A DNA stretch of 47,266 bases from Alphaproteobacteria bacterium (GCA_028692635.1 JAQUWX010000009.1:1-47266), one strand, 5' to 3'. Counted from the first letter of the stretch, positions 26,637 through 35,797 are shown. Made by a program: numbers and translations. The notes: generated by a model from the letters alone, not told the origin.

Positions 26637-26844
26637 ATGATTGTTTTTGGCATTTGCGGAAGTCCTAGACAGGGCGGCAATTCTGAATGGGCATTGGAAC
26701 AGCTTTTGAAAGCGTGTGGGGGCTATGGCTGTCAGACAAACAAAATTATGCGATGGATCTTCGCCTAAGGAAAGCGCCGCAATGAAAATTGTGAGTGATT
26801 GTGCGATAAGGCGAGCCTTGATTGATAAGGGGGCTGCTATTTAA
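26637..26844 (+). pseudogene. Remnant of an NADPH-dependent FMN reductase (flavodoxin-like)
   Basis: The ATG at 26637 with an AAGGA site opens the typical N-terminus MIVFGICGSPRQGGNSEWALEQLLKA, containing the FMN phosphate loop GSPRxxGNS. It then runs out at 26768, only 43 residues, where an intact enzyme would be about 150-200 or more. A second open frame continues at 26725-26844 (SPKESAAMKIVSDCAIRRALIDKGAAI) without recognised similarity. It is best seen as a decayed gene; it abuts the first 97-bp repeat. Confidence 0.65.
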
Positions 26845-26904
26845 CTTGAGCAAGTTATTGCTGCGATTTATAAAATCATTATAAGTGAGAAAAAGAAGGA
26901 CTCT

Positions 26905-27001
26905 TAACGGAACCGGTCCCCCTACGCTCGCTGCGCGAGCTTCGGCGGGACATAAGATTTTCTAAGGCGCGCTTTACGCGCCAAGAAAATCTAATGGTGG
27001 A
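26905..27001. repeat. 97-bp direct repeat, copy A
   Basis: Identical over 97 bases to 27965-28061. It holds two internal hairpins, GCTCGC/GCGAGC near 26927-26941 and a longer stem (GATTTTC with GAAAATC, and GGCGCG with CGCGCC) around 26955-26990, and ends with TGGTGGA, which is the complement of the last seven bases (TCCACCA) of tRNA-Ala. It lies 1,060 bp from copy B and bounds the toxin-antitoxin cassette on its left. Confidence 0.95.
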
Positions 27002-27088
27002 CGGAACGGGAAAAAGATCGGACCACGATAACCTTGACTATTTGGCCAGAATTAGAAATCTCCTTGAAAGAAGAGCGGTTCAAGAAGG

Positions 27089-27358
27089 CTATCCAAAAAG
27101 ATCGGAGTGCGATCCTATTCGATAAAGGCGAACCTCCACTTCTGTAATATCATAGATCATAAGCCAATCCGGCTCTATATGGCATTCCCACAGCTCAGTA
27201 TATTCGCCGGATAGTTTATGAGGACGATTCTTGAGTGGTAGCGGCTTATCGTATAACAGAAGATCAATGATTGTCTGCATCTTTCCGATAGCCTTTCCAC
27301 GCTTGACGGAAAGCTTAAGGTCTTTTTTGAATGTCTTCGAGACAAAAAGCGTTTTCAT
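27089..27358 (-). CDS. yafQ: YafQ-family toxin (mRNA interferase)
   Basis: A RelE-superfamily toxin that cleaves translated mRNA at the ribosome. The 89-residue protein has the YafQ catalytic constellation: HKLSGEY, WECHIEPDWLMIY (His, Asp, Trp) and RIGSHSDLFG (His, Phe at the end). All residues usually found essential are present, so it should be active. The start overlaps the antitoxin stop by 4 bp. The stop end lies 88 bp from repeat copy A; a small unassigned plus-strand open frame (26994-27125) overlaps it. Confidence 0.93.
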   Translation of the reverse strand: MKTLFVSKTFKKDLKLSVKRGKAIGKMQTIIDLLLYDKPLPLKNRPHKLSGEYTELWECHIEPDWLMIYDITEVEVRLYRIGSHSDLFG

Positions 27359-27609
27359 GATAGCAGGTCGTCAACCATCTGCTTCGACGTTTTATACCGC
27401 TTGCCTTTGCCGGTCTTAACTTCCTTGATGGCCTTAAGTGTTGCCTTGTTAGGAATCCGAACATCAAAAGGTAAGCCTTTATTCAGAACCACCTGACTCA
27501 AGAATATAGAAATAGCATCCGTCGTTTTCATGCCAAGCGAACGAAAGATCTTCTCTGCGGACGCCTTTAATGCTGGCTCGATTCGAGCATTCACAACTTC
27601 TGTTTTCAT
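27355..27609 (-). CDS. dinJ: RelB/DinJ-family antitoxin
   Basis: An 84-residue ribbon-helix-helix antitoxin. The start at 27609 (MKTEVVNARIEPALKASAEKIF) has an AAGGCGG ribosome-binding site and is better than the longer in-frame start at 27657. GMKTTDAISIFLSQVVLNKGLPFDVRIPN is the classical DinJ segment, and TSKQMVDDLLS the C-terminus. Paired with yafQ by a 4-bp overlap. A perfect inverted repeat at 27629-27648, 19 bp upstream, is the expected operator. Confidence 0.93.
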   Translation of the reverse strand: MKTEVVNARIEPALKASAEKIFRSLGMKTTDAISIFLSQVVLNKGLPFDVRIPNKATLKAIKEVKTGKGKRYKTSKQMVDDLLS

Positions 27610-27628
27610 GGTTGCCGCCTTTTTTAGA

Positions 27629-27648
27629 TGTATGACATTTGTCATACA
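27629..27648. promoter_or_regulatory. Probable DinJ operator
   Basis: TGTATGAC (27629-27636) and GTCATACA (27641-27648), a perfect 8-bp inverted repeat with spacer ATTT, 20 bases upstream of the dinJ start. Confidence 0.78.
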
Positions 27649-27814
27649 GCGTAACACAAATCGCCACTCTTTGCAAGCGGCGCATATATTCCTTTTAACT
27701 GAAGCAAATCTCGTCGGTTTTTTATAAAAGCGAAAGCTGAATCTCGATGGTTCGCATAAAGAGGGGGACGATACTATACTATTTCTGCTCTTCGACGAAG
27801 ACTTGACGAGTCTT

Positions 27815-27871
27815 AAAACGGAATCAAGTCACGCAGGGCATAAGATTTTCTACGCTTCGCTTGCGAAGCGT
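27815..27871. repeat. Degenerate third copy of the repeat family with 9-bp hairpin
   Basis: Shares AACGGAA (27817-27823) and GG-CATAAGATTTTCTA (to 27852) with the 97-bp repeat, but the first inner hairpin is lost and the second is replaced by ACGCTTCGC/GCGAAGCGT (27852-27860 with 27863-27871). Same order of motifs; it looks like an older copy of the same palindromic element. No tRNA end is present. Nothing else I can support lies in 27658-27964. Confidence 0.7.
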
Positions 27872-27964
27872 GAGTCATGGACCTCGACAATACCCTCCGA
27901 GCCGTGAAGCGGCGCAATAGCGCAAAACAATAGACAAGGGCATTGAGGTAATCAGGAAAAGTTA

Positions 27965-28061
27965 TAACGGAACCGGTCCCCCTACGCTCGCTGCGCGAGC
28001 TTCGGCGGGACATAAGATTTTCTAAGGCGCGCTTTACGCGCCAAGAAAATCTAATGGTGGA
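27965..28061. repeat. 97-bp direct repeat, copy B, ending inside tRNA-Ala
   Basis: Identical to 26905-27001. Its last seven bases (28055-28061) are part of the tRNA-Ala gene: complement TCCACCA, the 3' end of the tRNA. The other 90 bp lie downstream of the tRNA in its transcription direction. Copies A and B bracket about 960 bp that holds dinJ-yafQ and the degenerate copy. Confidence 0.95.
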
Positions 28062-28130
28062 GCCAAGGGGGATCGAACCCCTGACCTCAACAATGCCATT
28101 GTTGCGCTCTCCCAGCTGAGCTATGGCCCC
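28055..28130 (-). tRNA. tRNA-Ala (anticodon GGC)
   Basis: 76 nt on the minus strand. Read 5'-3', the acceptor GGGGCCA pairs with TGGCTCC (one GU). The D arm is GCTC...GAGC, the anticodon stem CAACA/TGTTG with loop ATGGCAT and anticodon GGC at 34-36 preceded by T33. The T arm is AGGGG TTCGATC CCCCT, and CCA is encoded. The last seven bases lie in the right repeat copy. Confidence 0.95.
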
Positions 28131-28285
28131 ACACTTTGTAAAGTCGGCGCTAAAATTGCCGATCTTGGGGGGAAAGACAAGCACTAATTATAATAAATTT
28201 AGACTATATTTTCTCCCGCTCACAAAAACTTGGGCAAATATACCACAAGGACGTCAGAGTTCGGTGGTTCTCGTTCCGTTTGTAT

Positions 28286-29245
28286 CTAATCATTGGTTAA
28301 GGATGGAGTGATTTTGTCCCTTGCTATAATAAGCTCTCCCTGGCTTTTAAATAGCGCCGTTCCGTTGTCAAATAGTCGGAAACGGACGCTTGGTAGGGTG
28401 GGATAGCGATATTCTATGCCGGATTTTATTTCTCCGGATTCTAATAATTTTACAACTTTGGCATCCTCAGACGGAACAACCATTAAACTTCTTTTTCCAA
28501 ATGGAGAAAGAGCAGAGTCCGTACGATTCTCCGTTCCGAACAGGTCGTAAAAGCCGTTGCTAGAATCCAGTTTCTTTTGTTCTTCCGCTCTATCTTTCGC
28601 TAGAGAAATATACTCCCCCATGTCTCGTTGGATAACGGAATTTAGCCGGTATTTTTCCGCAAGCTTGACGAATTCTTCCGCCCCAACAGGAGACATTCTT
28701 CGGGTGATTTCTCTTCCTACTTCATAAAAATTTGGGCGTTCTCCATTCATAAATTCCGGCTGATGAGCTAAATCGTCAAAATATTTTATGCATGGAGCAA
28801 TCATTTTTTCTATTGCGATCGAAGCGTTCTCGGACGCAGTTCTTTTGTCCCCAGAAAGTCTATATCCAGCTAATCCTCTGTCGAGCCAGCCTTTCATGTT
28901 TTCACCGCAGAGAATTATGTGCGGTTCCAGATGATTGTTTCTATGGGTCTTGTCCGTAAGAATTAAAACATCTCCATGATCGTGACCAAATAGAGAAAAA
29001 ACTTTTTTGAAGACATGTATGTCCCAGTTCGCTGTGGAGAGCGTGCCTAATGTGCTGCTGCTTAAGTTGCCTTTAATGTCTAAAGAAAATTTTATGTCTC
29101 TGTCTATTGCTCCAGACAGGAGGTCGCTGAAAATTTCATTTTGCAGCGGCCTAAGAACTTTCGAGTCGCGAACGTCTTTTTCTATTTTTCTCAGAAGGGC
29201 GCTTCCTTGCGCGCTATTTCCGTTTATTTCTGTGTAATCGAGCAT
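28286..29245 (-). CDS. Hypothetical protein, 319 residues
   Basis: Unrecognised. No signal peptide or membrane segment; mixed charge, apparently soluble. A good ribosome-binding site (GAGGAGAG) precedes the ATG at 29245. Features: a central histidine-rich stretch (LFGHDHGDVLILTDKTHRNNHLEPHIILCG, about 88-117), a helical middle with ENASIAIEKMIAPCIKYFDDLAH, and a C-terminal part rich in beta-like YRYPTLPSVRFRLFDNG. It is next to the tRNA-Ala repeat block and A+T-rich, which hints at horizontal acquisition. I cannot assign any function. Confidence 0.55.
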   Translation of the reverse strand: MLDYTEINGNSAQGSALLRKIEKDVRDSKVLRPLQNEIFSDLLSGAIDRDIKFSLDIKGNLSSSTLGTLSTANWDIHVFKKVFSLFGHDHGDVLILTDKTHRNNHLEPHIILCGENMKGWLDRGLAGYRLSGDKRTASENASIAIEKMIAPCIKYFDDLAHQPEFMNGERPNFYEVGREITRRMSPVGAEEFVKLAEKYRLNSVIQRDMGEYISLAKDRAEEQKKLDSSNGFYDLFGTENRTDSALSPFGKRSLMVVPSEDAKVVKLLESGEIKSGIEYRYPTLPSVRFRLFDNGTALFKSQGELIIARDKITPSLTND

Positions 29246-29355
29246 GACGGGATCTCTCCTCGAAAAAAACTCTTGTAAAAACCATATTTCTTGATTGATG
29301 AAAATGTGCGCGAATGTACGTCTGTTTTGCGGGAAACCATAGAGAAAACATATGG

Positions 29356-30297
29356 TTAATTGGACCCGTGGATTATGTCTTCCCAGGCTTTAAGGACTGC
29401 GGTTTTGAATGTTTCCGGCGTGTAGGACGCCAGCGTTTTTTGGCAGGCTTCGTGGTAAAGCGCCAGCGTTTCCGAGTCTTTGCCGGAAGAGGCCATGTCG
29501 ATCGCTCGTTTCAGTTGCGACAGGCAAATCGGAAAATCGTCCTCGTCGGCCCAGAAGCCGTTTTCTGGTTTTGCATATTCGCGGCCTCCGACTCCTGTGA
29601 AGCCTGCTACTACGCAGCCTGCGGACATGGCTTCAAGAGGGGTCATGCCAAAGCCTTCCAGGCGGCTTAGGGATAAAAATACGGATGACTCTCCTAGTAA
29701 TCTTGCGGTTTCCATTTCGGTTTTGTCTTTGATTATTTCCCAATCCCAGTCTCTGTATTCCGGGTATAAAAATCTGAACATGTCTCGGATGTATATCGCT
29801 TCAAGAGCGCGTTTTCTTGGAATATAGCTTATGCGTTTTTGCTTCGGCATGGGATGAAATACGTTCTTGTCTATGGCGCAGGGAATTACATATGCCTTCA
29901 ACTCGGGGTGGCGAAGGGTGGCGTGGTCATAGATGGTTTTGCTGCTGCAAAGTATATGTGTGACGCCATATTCCGCGTATCCTGAGGACTCTCCTATTCC
30001 TAAGGCTCCGTAAAAATGGTTCTGCGAATAGACGATTTTCTTTTGCGGCCAATTCTTTACCGATGCCAAAAGTTGCGGCTGGTCCTCGGGCAGGATGAAG
30101 CATTGGTCGGGGTTAGGGACAAGGTATCCCTGGCCTATTACGGGGACATTCGTGCTGAACCAGGTCGGTCGGCGCCCCTCCTGCTCGAACACTGTTACCT
30201 CGTGTCCGGCCTCAATAAGCGACTCAGCCATGCGGTAATAGCACTTTATGCCGCCGTTAATTACGACTGCTGGGGGGCCTATGAAAACTATATTCAT
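29356..30297 (-). CDS. Glycosyltransferase family 4
   Basis: Starts at 30297 (MNIVFIGPPAVVINGGIKCYYRMAESLIEAGHEVTVF) with an AAGGA ribosome-binding site, giving 313 residues; the longer open frame to 30417 has weaker support. The GT-B fold C-terminal motif is LEGFGMTPLEAMSAGCVVAGFTGVGGREY (EGFG..PLE of the GT4 family). An N-terminal GG.K.Y...ESL loop matches the donor region. It is probably used in cell-surface glycan synthesis; donor and acceptor cannot be told. No other glycan genes are adjacent. mreB diverges 149 bp away. Confidence 0.85.
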   Translation of the reverse strand: MNIVFIGPPAVVINGGIKCYYRMAESLIEAGHEVTVFEQEGRRPTWFSTNVPVIGQGYLVPNPDQCFILPEDQPQLLASVKNWPQKKIVYSQNHFYGALGIGESSGYAEYGVTHILCSSKTIYDHATLRHPELKAYVIPCAIDKNVFHPMPKQKRISYIPRKRALEAIYIRDMFRFLYPEYRDWDWEIIKDKTEMETARLLGESSVFLSLSRLEGFGMTPLEAMSAGCVVAGFTGVGGREYAKPENGFWADEDDFPICLSQLKRAIDMASSGKDSETLALYHEACQKTLASYTPETFKTAVLKAWEDIIHGSN

Positions 30298-30443
30298 TGG
30301 AATCCTTAGGATAAAGCGCCTCGGGAAGGGAAAGAGTCGACATACATCATAAAGTAACAGTAAACCTCTTGCCAGAGAGGCTATAGAGTGCCAAAAAGAT
30401 TGGAGTTTTTCCTCCATGGTCCATTAAGCAGCAGGTAAAATAG

Positions 30444-31487
<1,044 letters not shown>

Positions 31488-31924
31488 CCGGCGGGCCGCC
31501 GGGGGCGTTAATTGGCGCGGATGTCAGCTGTAGAGCGGATTCTGCTGATTGTGCGCTTCAGCTGTGTTAAGTCCACGCGACAGATAACTCTATAAAATCT
31601 ATGAGAAAGCTCATGACTCATATGGCCCGCAGACGCGGGCCGCTGGATTCCCGCCGATCCGGGAATGACTCGGGGTTGTGGAGTCGTATGAGATATCTGA
31701 TGTCCCCCAATTTGGGCTTGAATAACGCGACTTTTCCATGAGGCATGCCTGTGGATGTGGGGTGTTGTCACGGCTTAGAAAGCCGGGTAAAAATTCTTAA
31801 TAATTTCTTAAAAACAGCTGGTTTTTCAACAGGCATTTGTTAAACTCTCTTCGTCGCAGAAATTGCGGCGTTCGATTTCGTATGACAACTGTTTTTATAA
31901 CAACTAGATGACGAGCGTGAATTG
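31488..31924. other. Intergenic region mreB-mreC with REP-like hairpins
   Basis: About 437 bp with no gene I can support. It holds two hairpins at 31624-31666: GGCCCGC/GCGGGCC (31624-31630 with 31635-31641) and ATTCCCG/CGGGAAT (31647-31653 with 31660-31666). The second is part of a GGATTCCCG-loop-CGGGAATGAC motif resembling repeats seen in many alphaproteobacterial genomes. It is unusual for a gap to split mreB from mreC. Confidence 0.55.
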
Positions 31925-32821
31925 ATGTCTGTTCACCAGCATCATAGCGGCTGGAGCGATGTAGCCGCCATACCATGGCGAGTTGCTGCGCATCGTTTTT
32001 CTTTTATATTTTTTCTTGTTCTCGCCGGATGCTTGCTTATCGTTGAAAAAACAAATCCAATAATGGTTGAGGTCGCAAGAGGACACATCGTCGATGGGGT
32101 CGCTCCTTTGCTCGATGTCGCCGCTCGGCCTCTTGAATTCGCTGAGCAGTTTTCAAAGCGCATTAGCAGTTATGCTCAACTGCAAGTCGAAAACGAAAAA
32201 CTTCGTGCGGAGAATTCTCAACTGTCGCGCTGGAAAAATGCGGTCATCGTGCTCGAGCACGAAAATAAAGAGCTGCGGGAGCTGACGCATTTTAACGCTG
32301 AACCAAACCTTTCTTATATATCCGCTCGCGTAATCGCCGATGCCGGAGGGCCGTATGTGCGAGCGCTTGTTATAACCGCCGGAGCATCTGACGGAGTGCG
32401 CGAGGGCATGGCGGCTATGACCGGAGAGGGACTCGTCGGGCGCGTCGTTGAAGTCGGGGATCGCTCTTCGCGTGTTTTGATGCTGAACGATCTTAATTCC
32501 CGCCTGCCGGTTACTGTCGCCGGAAGCGGGGAGCACGCTATTCTTGCCGGGGATAATTCTTCGCAGCTTAGATTGCTTTATCTTCCGCAGGACTCGGTTC
32601 TGCAAAACGGGGCGCGGGTTATAACCTCCGGTCACGGCGGTATTTTTCCTCCTAATCTGCCGGTTGGAACTGTCGTCGGCAGCTCTGGCGGCGGGTATAA
32701 TGTCGTTCCTTTGGCTGCTATGGGCAGAATTTCATATGTAAGTTTGATAGATTTCAGTCTGGCTGGCGGTCCTACAAATAAAATCGCCGCTAAAATTATC
32801 GCCGATGGCAAGTCGCGCTGA
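31925..32821 (+). CDS. mreC: Rod-shape-determining protein MreC
   Basis: Membrane-anchored scaffold of the elongasome. The ATG at 31925 is preferred to a TTG at 31922. A hydrophobic segment FSFIFFLVLAGCLLIVEK (about 21-38) is the anchor; a coiled coil follows at about 70-100 (SSYAQLQVENEKLRAENSQLSRWKN), then the beta-rich periplasmic domain (VITAGASDGVREGMAAMTGEGLVGRVVEVG and SGHGGIFPPNLPVGTVV). 298 residues. Its stop TGA overlaps the ATG of mreD by one base (TGATG), so the genes are coupled. Confidence 0.95.
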   Translation: MSVHQHHSGWSDVAAIPWRVAAHRFSFIFFLVLAGCLLIVEKTNPIMVEVARGHIVDGVAPLLDVAARPLEFAEQFSKRISSYAQLQVENEKLRAENSQLSRWKNAVIVLEHENKELRELTHFNAEPNLSYISARVIADAGGPYVRALVITAGASDGVREGMAAMTGEGLVGRVVEVGDRSSRVLMLNDLNSRLPVTVAGSGEHAILAGDNSSQLRLLYLPQDSVLQNGARVITSGHGGIFPPNLPVGTVVGSSGGGYNVVPLAAMGRISYVSLIDFSLAGGPTNKIAAKIIADGKSR

Positions 32822-33336
32822 TGTTTGCCTCCGCTATGCAACGGATGGACGGTGTCATAAGGCATTTGCTGCCTGCCATTACTGCTATTTTGTTCGTTCT
32901 TCTTGGCGTGGTTCAGTGGCCTCTTCCTTATCTCGGAGCGGTTACTCCTTCGTTGGCTCTTATCGCAGTTTATTATTGGGCGGTTCACAGACCTGATCTT
33001 TTTCGGCCAAGCTCGGCTTTTGTCGTCGGACTCCTTTACGATGCGATCAATGGGTATCCCTTCGGAATGTCGGCTCTTATTTTTGTGGCGATACATCAGT
33101 TGGCTCTGACTCAACGGCGGTTCTTCGCGGGACATTCTTTCTTTATGATGTGGTCCGGCTTCGTCCTGACAATGTTGTGCGCGATGGTGGCAAACTGGTT
33201 GGCGATGACTTTATGGAATTGGGATTTTATGCCTCTGATGCCCATCTTTATTCAGGCGTTATTTACGGTGGTTATTTTCCCCATTCCAGCCTGGATGCTT
33301 ATAAAAATCCAGCGCGGACTGTTGGGTAATGGCTGA
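32821..33336 (+). CDS. mreD: Rod-shape-determining protein MreD
   Basis: A small polytopic elongasome membrane protein of 171 residues, with about five hydrophobic segments (LLPAITAILFVLLGVVQWPLPY, ALIAVYYWAVHRPDLFRPSSAFVVGLLYDAINGYPFGMSALIFVAIHQLAL). The motif GLLYDAINGYPFG is the family signature. It starts in TGATG overlapping mreC and ends in TGATG overlapping the PBP2 gene, so the three are translated in series. Confidence 0.93.
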   Translation: MFASAMQRMDGVIRHLLPAITAILFVLLGVVQWPLPYLGAVTPSLALIAVYYWAVHRPDLFRPSSAFVVGLLYDAINGYPFGMSALIFVAIHQLALTQRRFFAGHSFFMMWSGFVLTMLCAMVANWLAMTLWNWDFMPLMPIFIQALFTVVIFPIPAWMLIKIQRGLLGNG

Positions 33337-35150
33337 TGGCACGCGATTACGACCGCTCCCGTCTCTTTACCCGTCGAGCTATTCTTATAGGCGGCGCTAA
33401 GCTTGGGCTGCTGTCTTTGCTGGCGGGACGCATTTATTATCTGCAAATAATTCAGGGCAATAAGTATAAAACTCTGGCCGAGGAGAATAGGATAAACCTG
33501 CGTTTGCTTGCTCCTCCGCGTGGGCAGATTCTCGACTCTCATGGCGCTCCGATGGCTATTAATCAGCAGAACTATCGGCTTGTGCTTCTGCCGGAGCAGG
33601 TTAGCAATCTGGATCAGCTTCTCGACAACATAAACGGATTGTTGCCTATCGCGGATGTCGATAGAAAGCGCATATTTCGAGAAATACGGAATAACAGCAA
33701 TTTAAGCGCGGTGATGGTGCACGACAATCTTTCCTGGGATCAGGTCGCGCAGCTTTCATTGAACAGCATCGATATTCCGGGGACAGACATAGAAGTGGGA
33801 GAAGTTCGCACTTATCCGTACACTCATGCGACGTCGCATATTCTTGGTTATGTCGGATCGGTGAGCGAAAAGGATATGGAAGAAGATGAGCCGGTTATGT
33901 CGGTTCCCGGCTTTAAGATAGGCAAAAGCGGAGTGGAAAAATTTTATGACCGTCCGTTGCGAGGAATGGCTGGGACGGTGCAGCTTGAGGTAAACGCAAG
34001 AGGCCGCGTCGTAAGAGAGCTGAATCGTCAGGAGCCAAAGAACGGTTACGATCTCAAGCTTACCATAGACATAGGGTTGCAGCAGTTTACCGCTCAACGC
34101 CTTAGCTTTACGGAAAGCGCTGCCGCTGTCGTTGTCGATGTTAATACGGGCGCTGTAAAGGCGCTGGTATCGCACCCGGGCTTCGATCCTAACCTGTTCA
34201 CATATGGTATCGCTAAGGACGACTGGGATAGTTTGAACGCCGATCCATATACTCCGCTTTTGAATAAAGTGGTGAATGGGGCTTATGCTCCCGGATCTAC
34301 CTTCAAGCCTATAGTGGCTCTGGCGGCTCTGGACGGAGATATAGTCGATCCCGAATCTACGGTTTTCTGTCCCGGACACTTCGATCTTGGCGAGCATAGA
34401 TTCCACTGCTGGAAAAAAGGCGGGCACGGAAATGTGAATATGGAGCAGGCGATGATGGCGTCTTGCGACACGTATTTTTATGATCTCGGAAAGCGCGTAG
34501 GCATCGATCGCATTCATGCAATGGCGCGAAGATTTGGCATGGGGCAGAAGCTTGGCATAGACATGCCGCAGGAAAGATCCGGGCTTATTCCAAGTCGCGC
34601 TTGGAAGCTGGCTACTCGCGGGGGGCTTTGGAGACAGGGAGAAACTCTTGTCGCGGCTATTGGCCAGGGGTACATGCTGACTACGCCCTTGCAGCTTGCG
34701 ATTATGGCTGCGCGTATTGCTAATGGCGGTAAGGCGGTTGTTCCGAGATTATATATTTCGCCAGATGAAGCGGGGAGCGAATTTCCGTCCATAGGGATAA
34801 AGCCCGAGCATATTAAGTTTATAGGCGATGCGATGAGCAATGTCGTTAACAGCACCAGCGGCACTGCATACAGCGCACGCATAGTCGATCCGAAAATGGC
34901 AATGGCCGGGAAGACGGGGACTGCCCAAGTGCGCCGCATTACTATGGCTGAGCGCGAGGAGGGCATTGCTACTAACGAAAGCCTGCCGTGGAAGGAGCGC
35001 GATCATGCTTTGTTTATCGGATACGCTCCTGTTTCGTCTCCGCGCTATGCTGTGTCCGTTATAATTGAGCATGGCGGCGGCGGTTCACACGTCGCTGGTC
35101 CTGTGGCTCGCGATCTGTTGACGGAAGCTCAAAAGCGGTTGGGGGTTTAG
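33336..35150 (+). CDS. mrdA: Peptidoglycan transpeptidase PBP2
   Basis: Class B PBP of the elongasome. A membrane anchor at about 13-32 (RRAILIGGAKLGLLSLLAGRIYYL) is followed by the dimerisation domain (SHGAPMAINQQNYRLVLLPEQV). Transpeptidase motifs: S321 and K324 in PGSTFKP, S376-C-D378 (SxN in variant form), and K526 in AGKTGTAQ. FCPGHFDLGEHRFHCWKKGGHG is the usual Cys/His insert. 604 residues. rodA, often next in order, is absent from this window; a convergent gene overlaps the last 4 bp. Confidence 0.95.
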   Translation: MARDYDRSRLFTRRAILIGGAKLGLLSLLAGRIYYLQIIQGNKYKTLAEENRINLRLLAPPRGQILDSHGAPMAINQQNYRLVLLPEQVSNLDQLLDNINGLLPIADVDRKRIFREIRNNSNLSAVMVHDNLSWDQVAQLSLNSIDIPGTDIEVGEVRTYPYTHATSHILGYVGSVSEKDMEEDEPVMSVPGFKIGKSGVEKFYDRPLRGMAGTVQLEVNARGRVVRELNRQEPKNGYDLKLTIDIGLQQFTAQRLSFTESAAAVVVDVNTGAVKALVSHPGFDPNLFTYGIAKDDWDSLNADPYTPLLNKVVNGAYAPGSTFKPIVALAALDGDIVDPESTVFCPGHFDLGEHRFHCWKKGGHGNVNMEQAMMASCDTYFYDLGKRVGIDRIHAMARRFGMGQKLGIDMPQERSGLIPSRAWKLATRGGLWRQGETLVAAIGQGYMLTTPLQLAIMAARIANGGKAVVPRLYISPDEAGSEFPSIGIKPEHIKFIGDAMSNVVNSTSGTAYSARIVDPKMAMAGKTGTAQVRRITMAEREEGIATNESLPWKERDHALFIGYAPVSSPRYAVSVIIEHGGGGSHVAGPVARDLLTEAQKRLGV

Positions 35151-35608
35151 ACCGTTATCAGTTTGCGGAAGTACAGGTCCTGGATTTTTACAGGGCCGCT
35201 GACTTTGTTGACTTCTTTTAGAATGTATTTCTTCATAAAATCCAAGCTGTGGTTCGAGGATATCTCTTCTACCGTGGTGTGGCTGAGGCAGGTTTGGATT
35301 CTGTCTATTATTCGGGGGAGATATCCTTCGAGTTTCTCGGCGTCCTTGGATTCAACCGCGATGCTCAACTCCATTTTTACGGCGCCCATTTTGGCTACGA
35401 CCGACGATATGTTGGTTTTTACTCCGCTTAAATCATAATAGACCGCAGATTCGGACCTACCTGCTAGGGGGTGCCTTTTAAGCTGCTCGGTTCCATATGA
35501 AAAAGCCAGGGTTCCCATGGCTGACAATATGGACAGATAAACGAATACAAACGCCATTATGCGTTTATCCGCGAACTGATCTTTCCATTTTATATCAACC
35601 CGTTTCAT
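35147..35608 (-). CDS. FliL-family protein (flagellar basal-body associated)
   Basis: FliL interacts with the stator around the flagellar motor. The 153-residue protein has an N-terminal cytoplasmic stub, a membrane helix (about 19-38, FVFVYLSILSAMGTLAFSYG), then the FliL domain YYDLSGVKTNISSVVAKMGAVKMELSIAVESKDAEKLEGYLPRIIDRIQTCL and a C-terminal FMKKYILKEVNKVSGPVKIQDLYFRKLIT, matching the family pattern. It has a GGGGA ribosome-binding site. No flagellar genes are adjacent; it overlaps the PBP2 gene end by 4 bp (convergent). Confidence 0.75.
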   Translation of the reverse strand: MKRVDIKWKDQFADKRIMAFVFVYLSILSAMGTLAFSYGTEQLKRHPLAGRSESAVYYDLSGVKTNISSVVAKMGAVKMELSIAVESKDAEKLEGYLPRIIDRIQTCLSHTTVEEISSNHSLDFMKKYILKEVNKVSGPVKIQDLYFRKLITV

Positions 35609-35797
35609 CGTTTTTCCCCATTATTGGGTTTTAGGGTCGTTATTTTTTCCTCAAAATCATTCTCTTTTTGCAAAAACTGTTCTTATTTTGCTGCATGTGC
35701 TAATTGTAAGCCCTATGCAGTTAACTTCTTGGTAACTTTCGATAAAATTTGAATTATTGTTGTGGCATTTTTTAAATGGAGCACTAGTATTCATCTC

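Noticed and set aside
26994-27125. 43-residue plus-strand frame overlapping yafQ
   Set aside because: Begins in the repeat and overlaps a well supported toxin gene; no support for translation, so listed only as an oddity.
26905-28061. CRISPR array or insertion sequence at the repeats
   Set aside because: Only two identical 97-bp units spaced over 1 kb, no regular spacers, no cas genes and no transposase.
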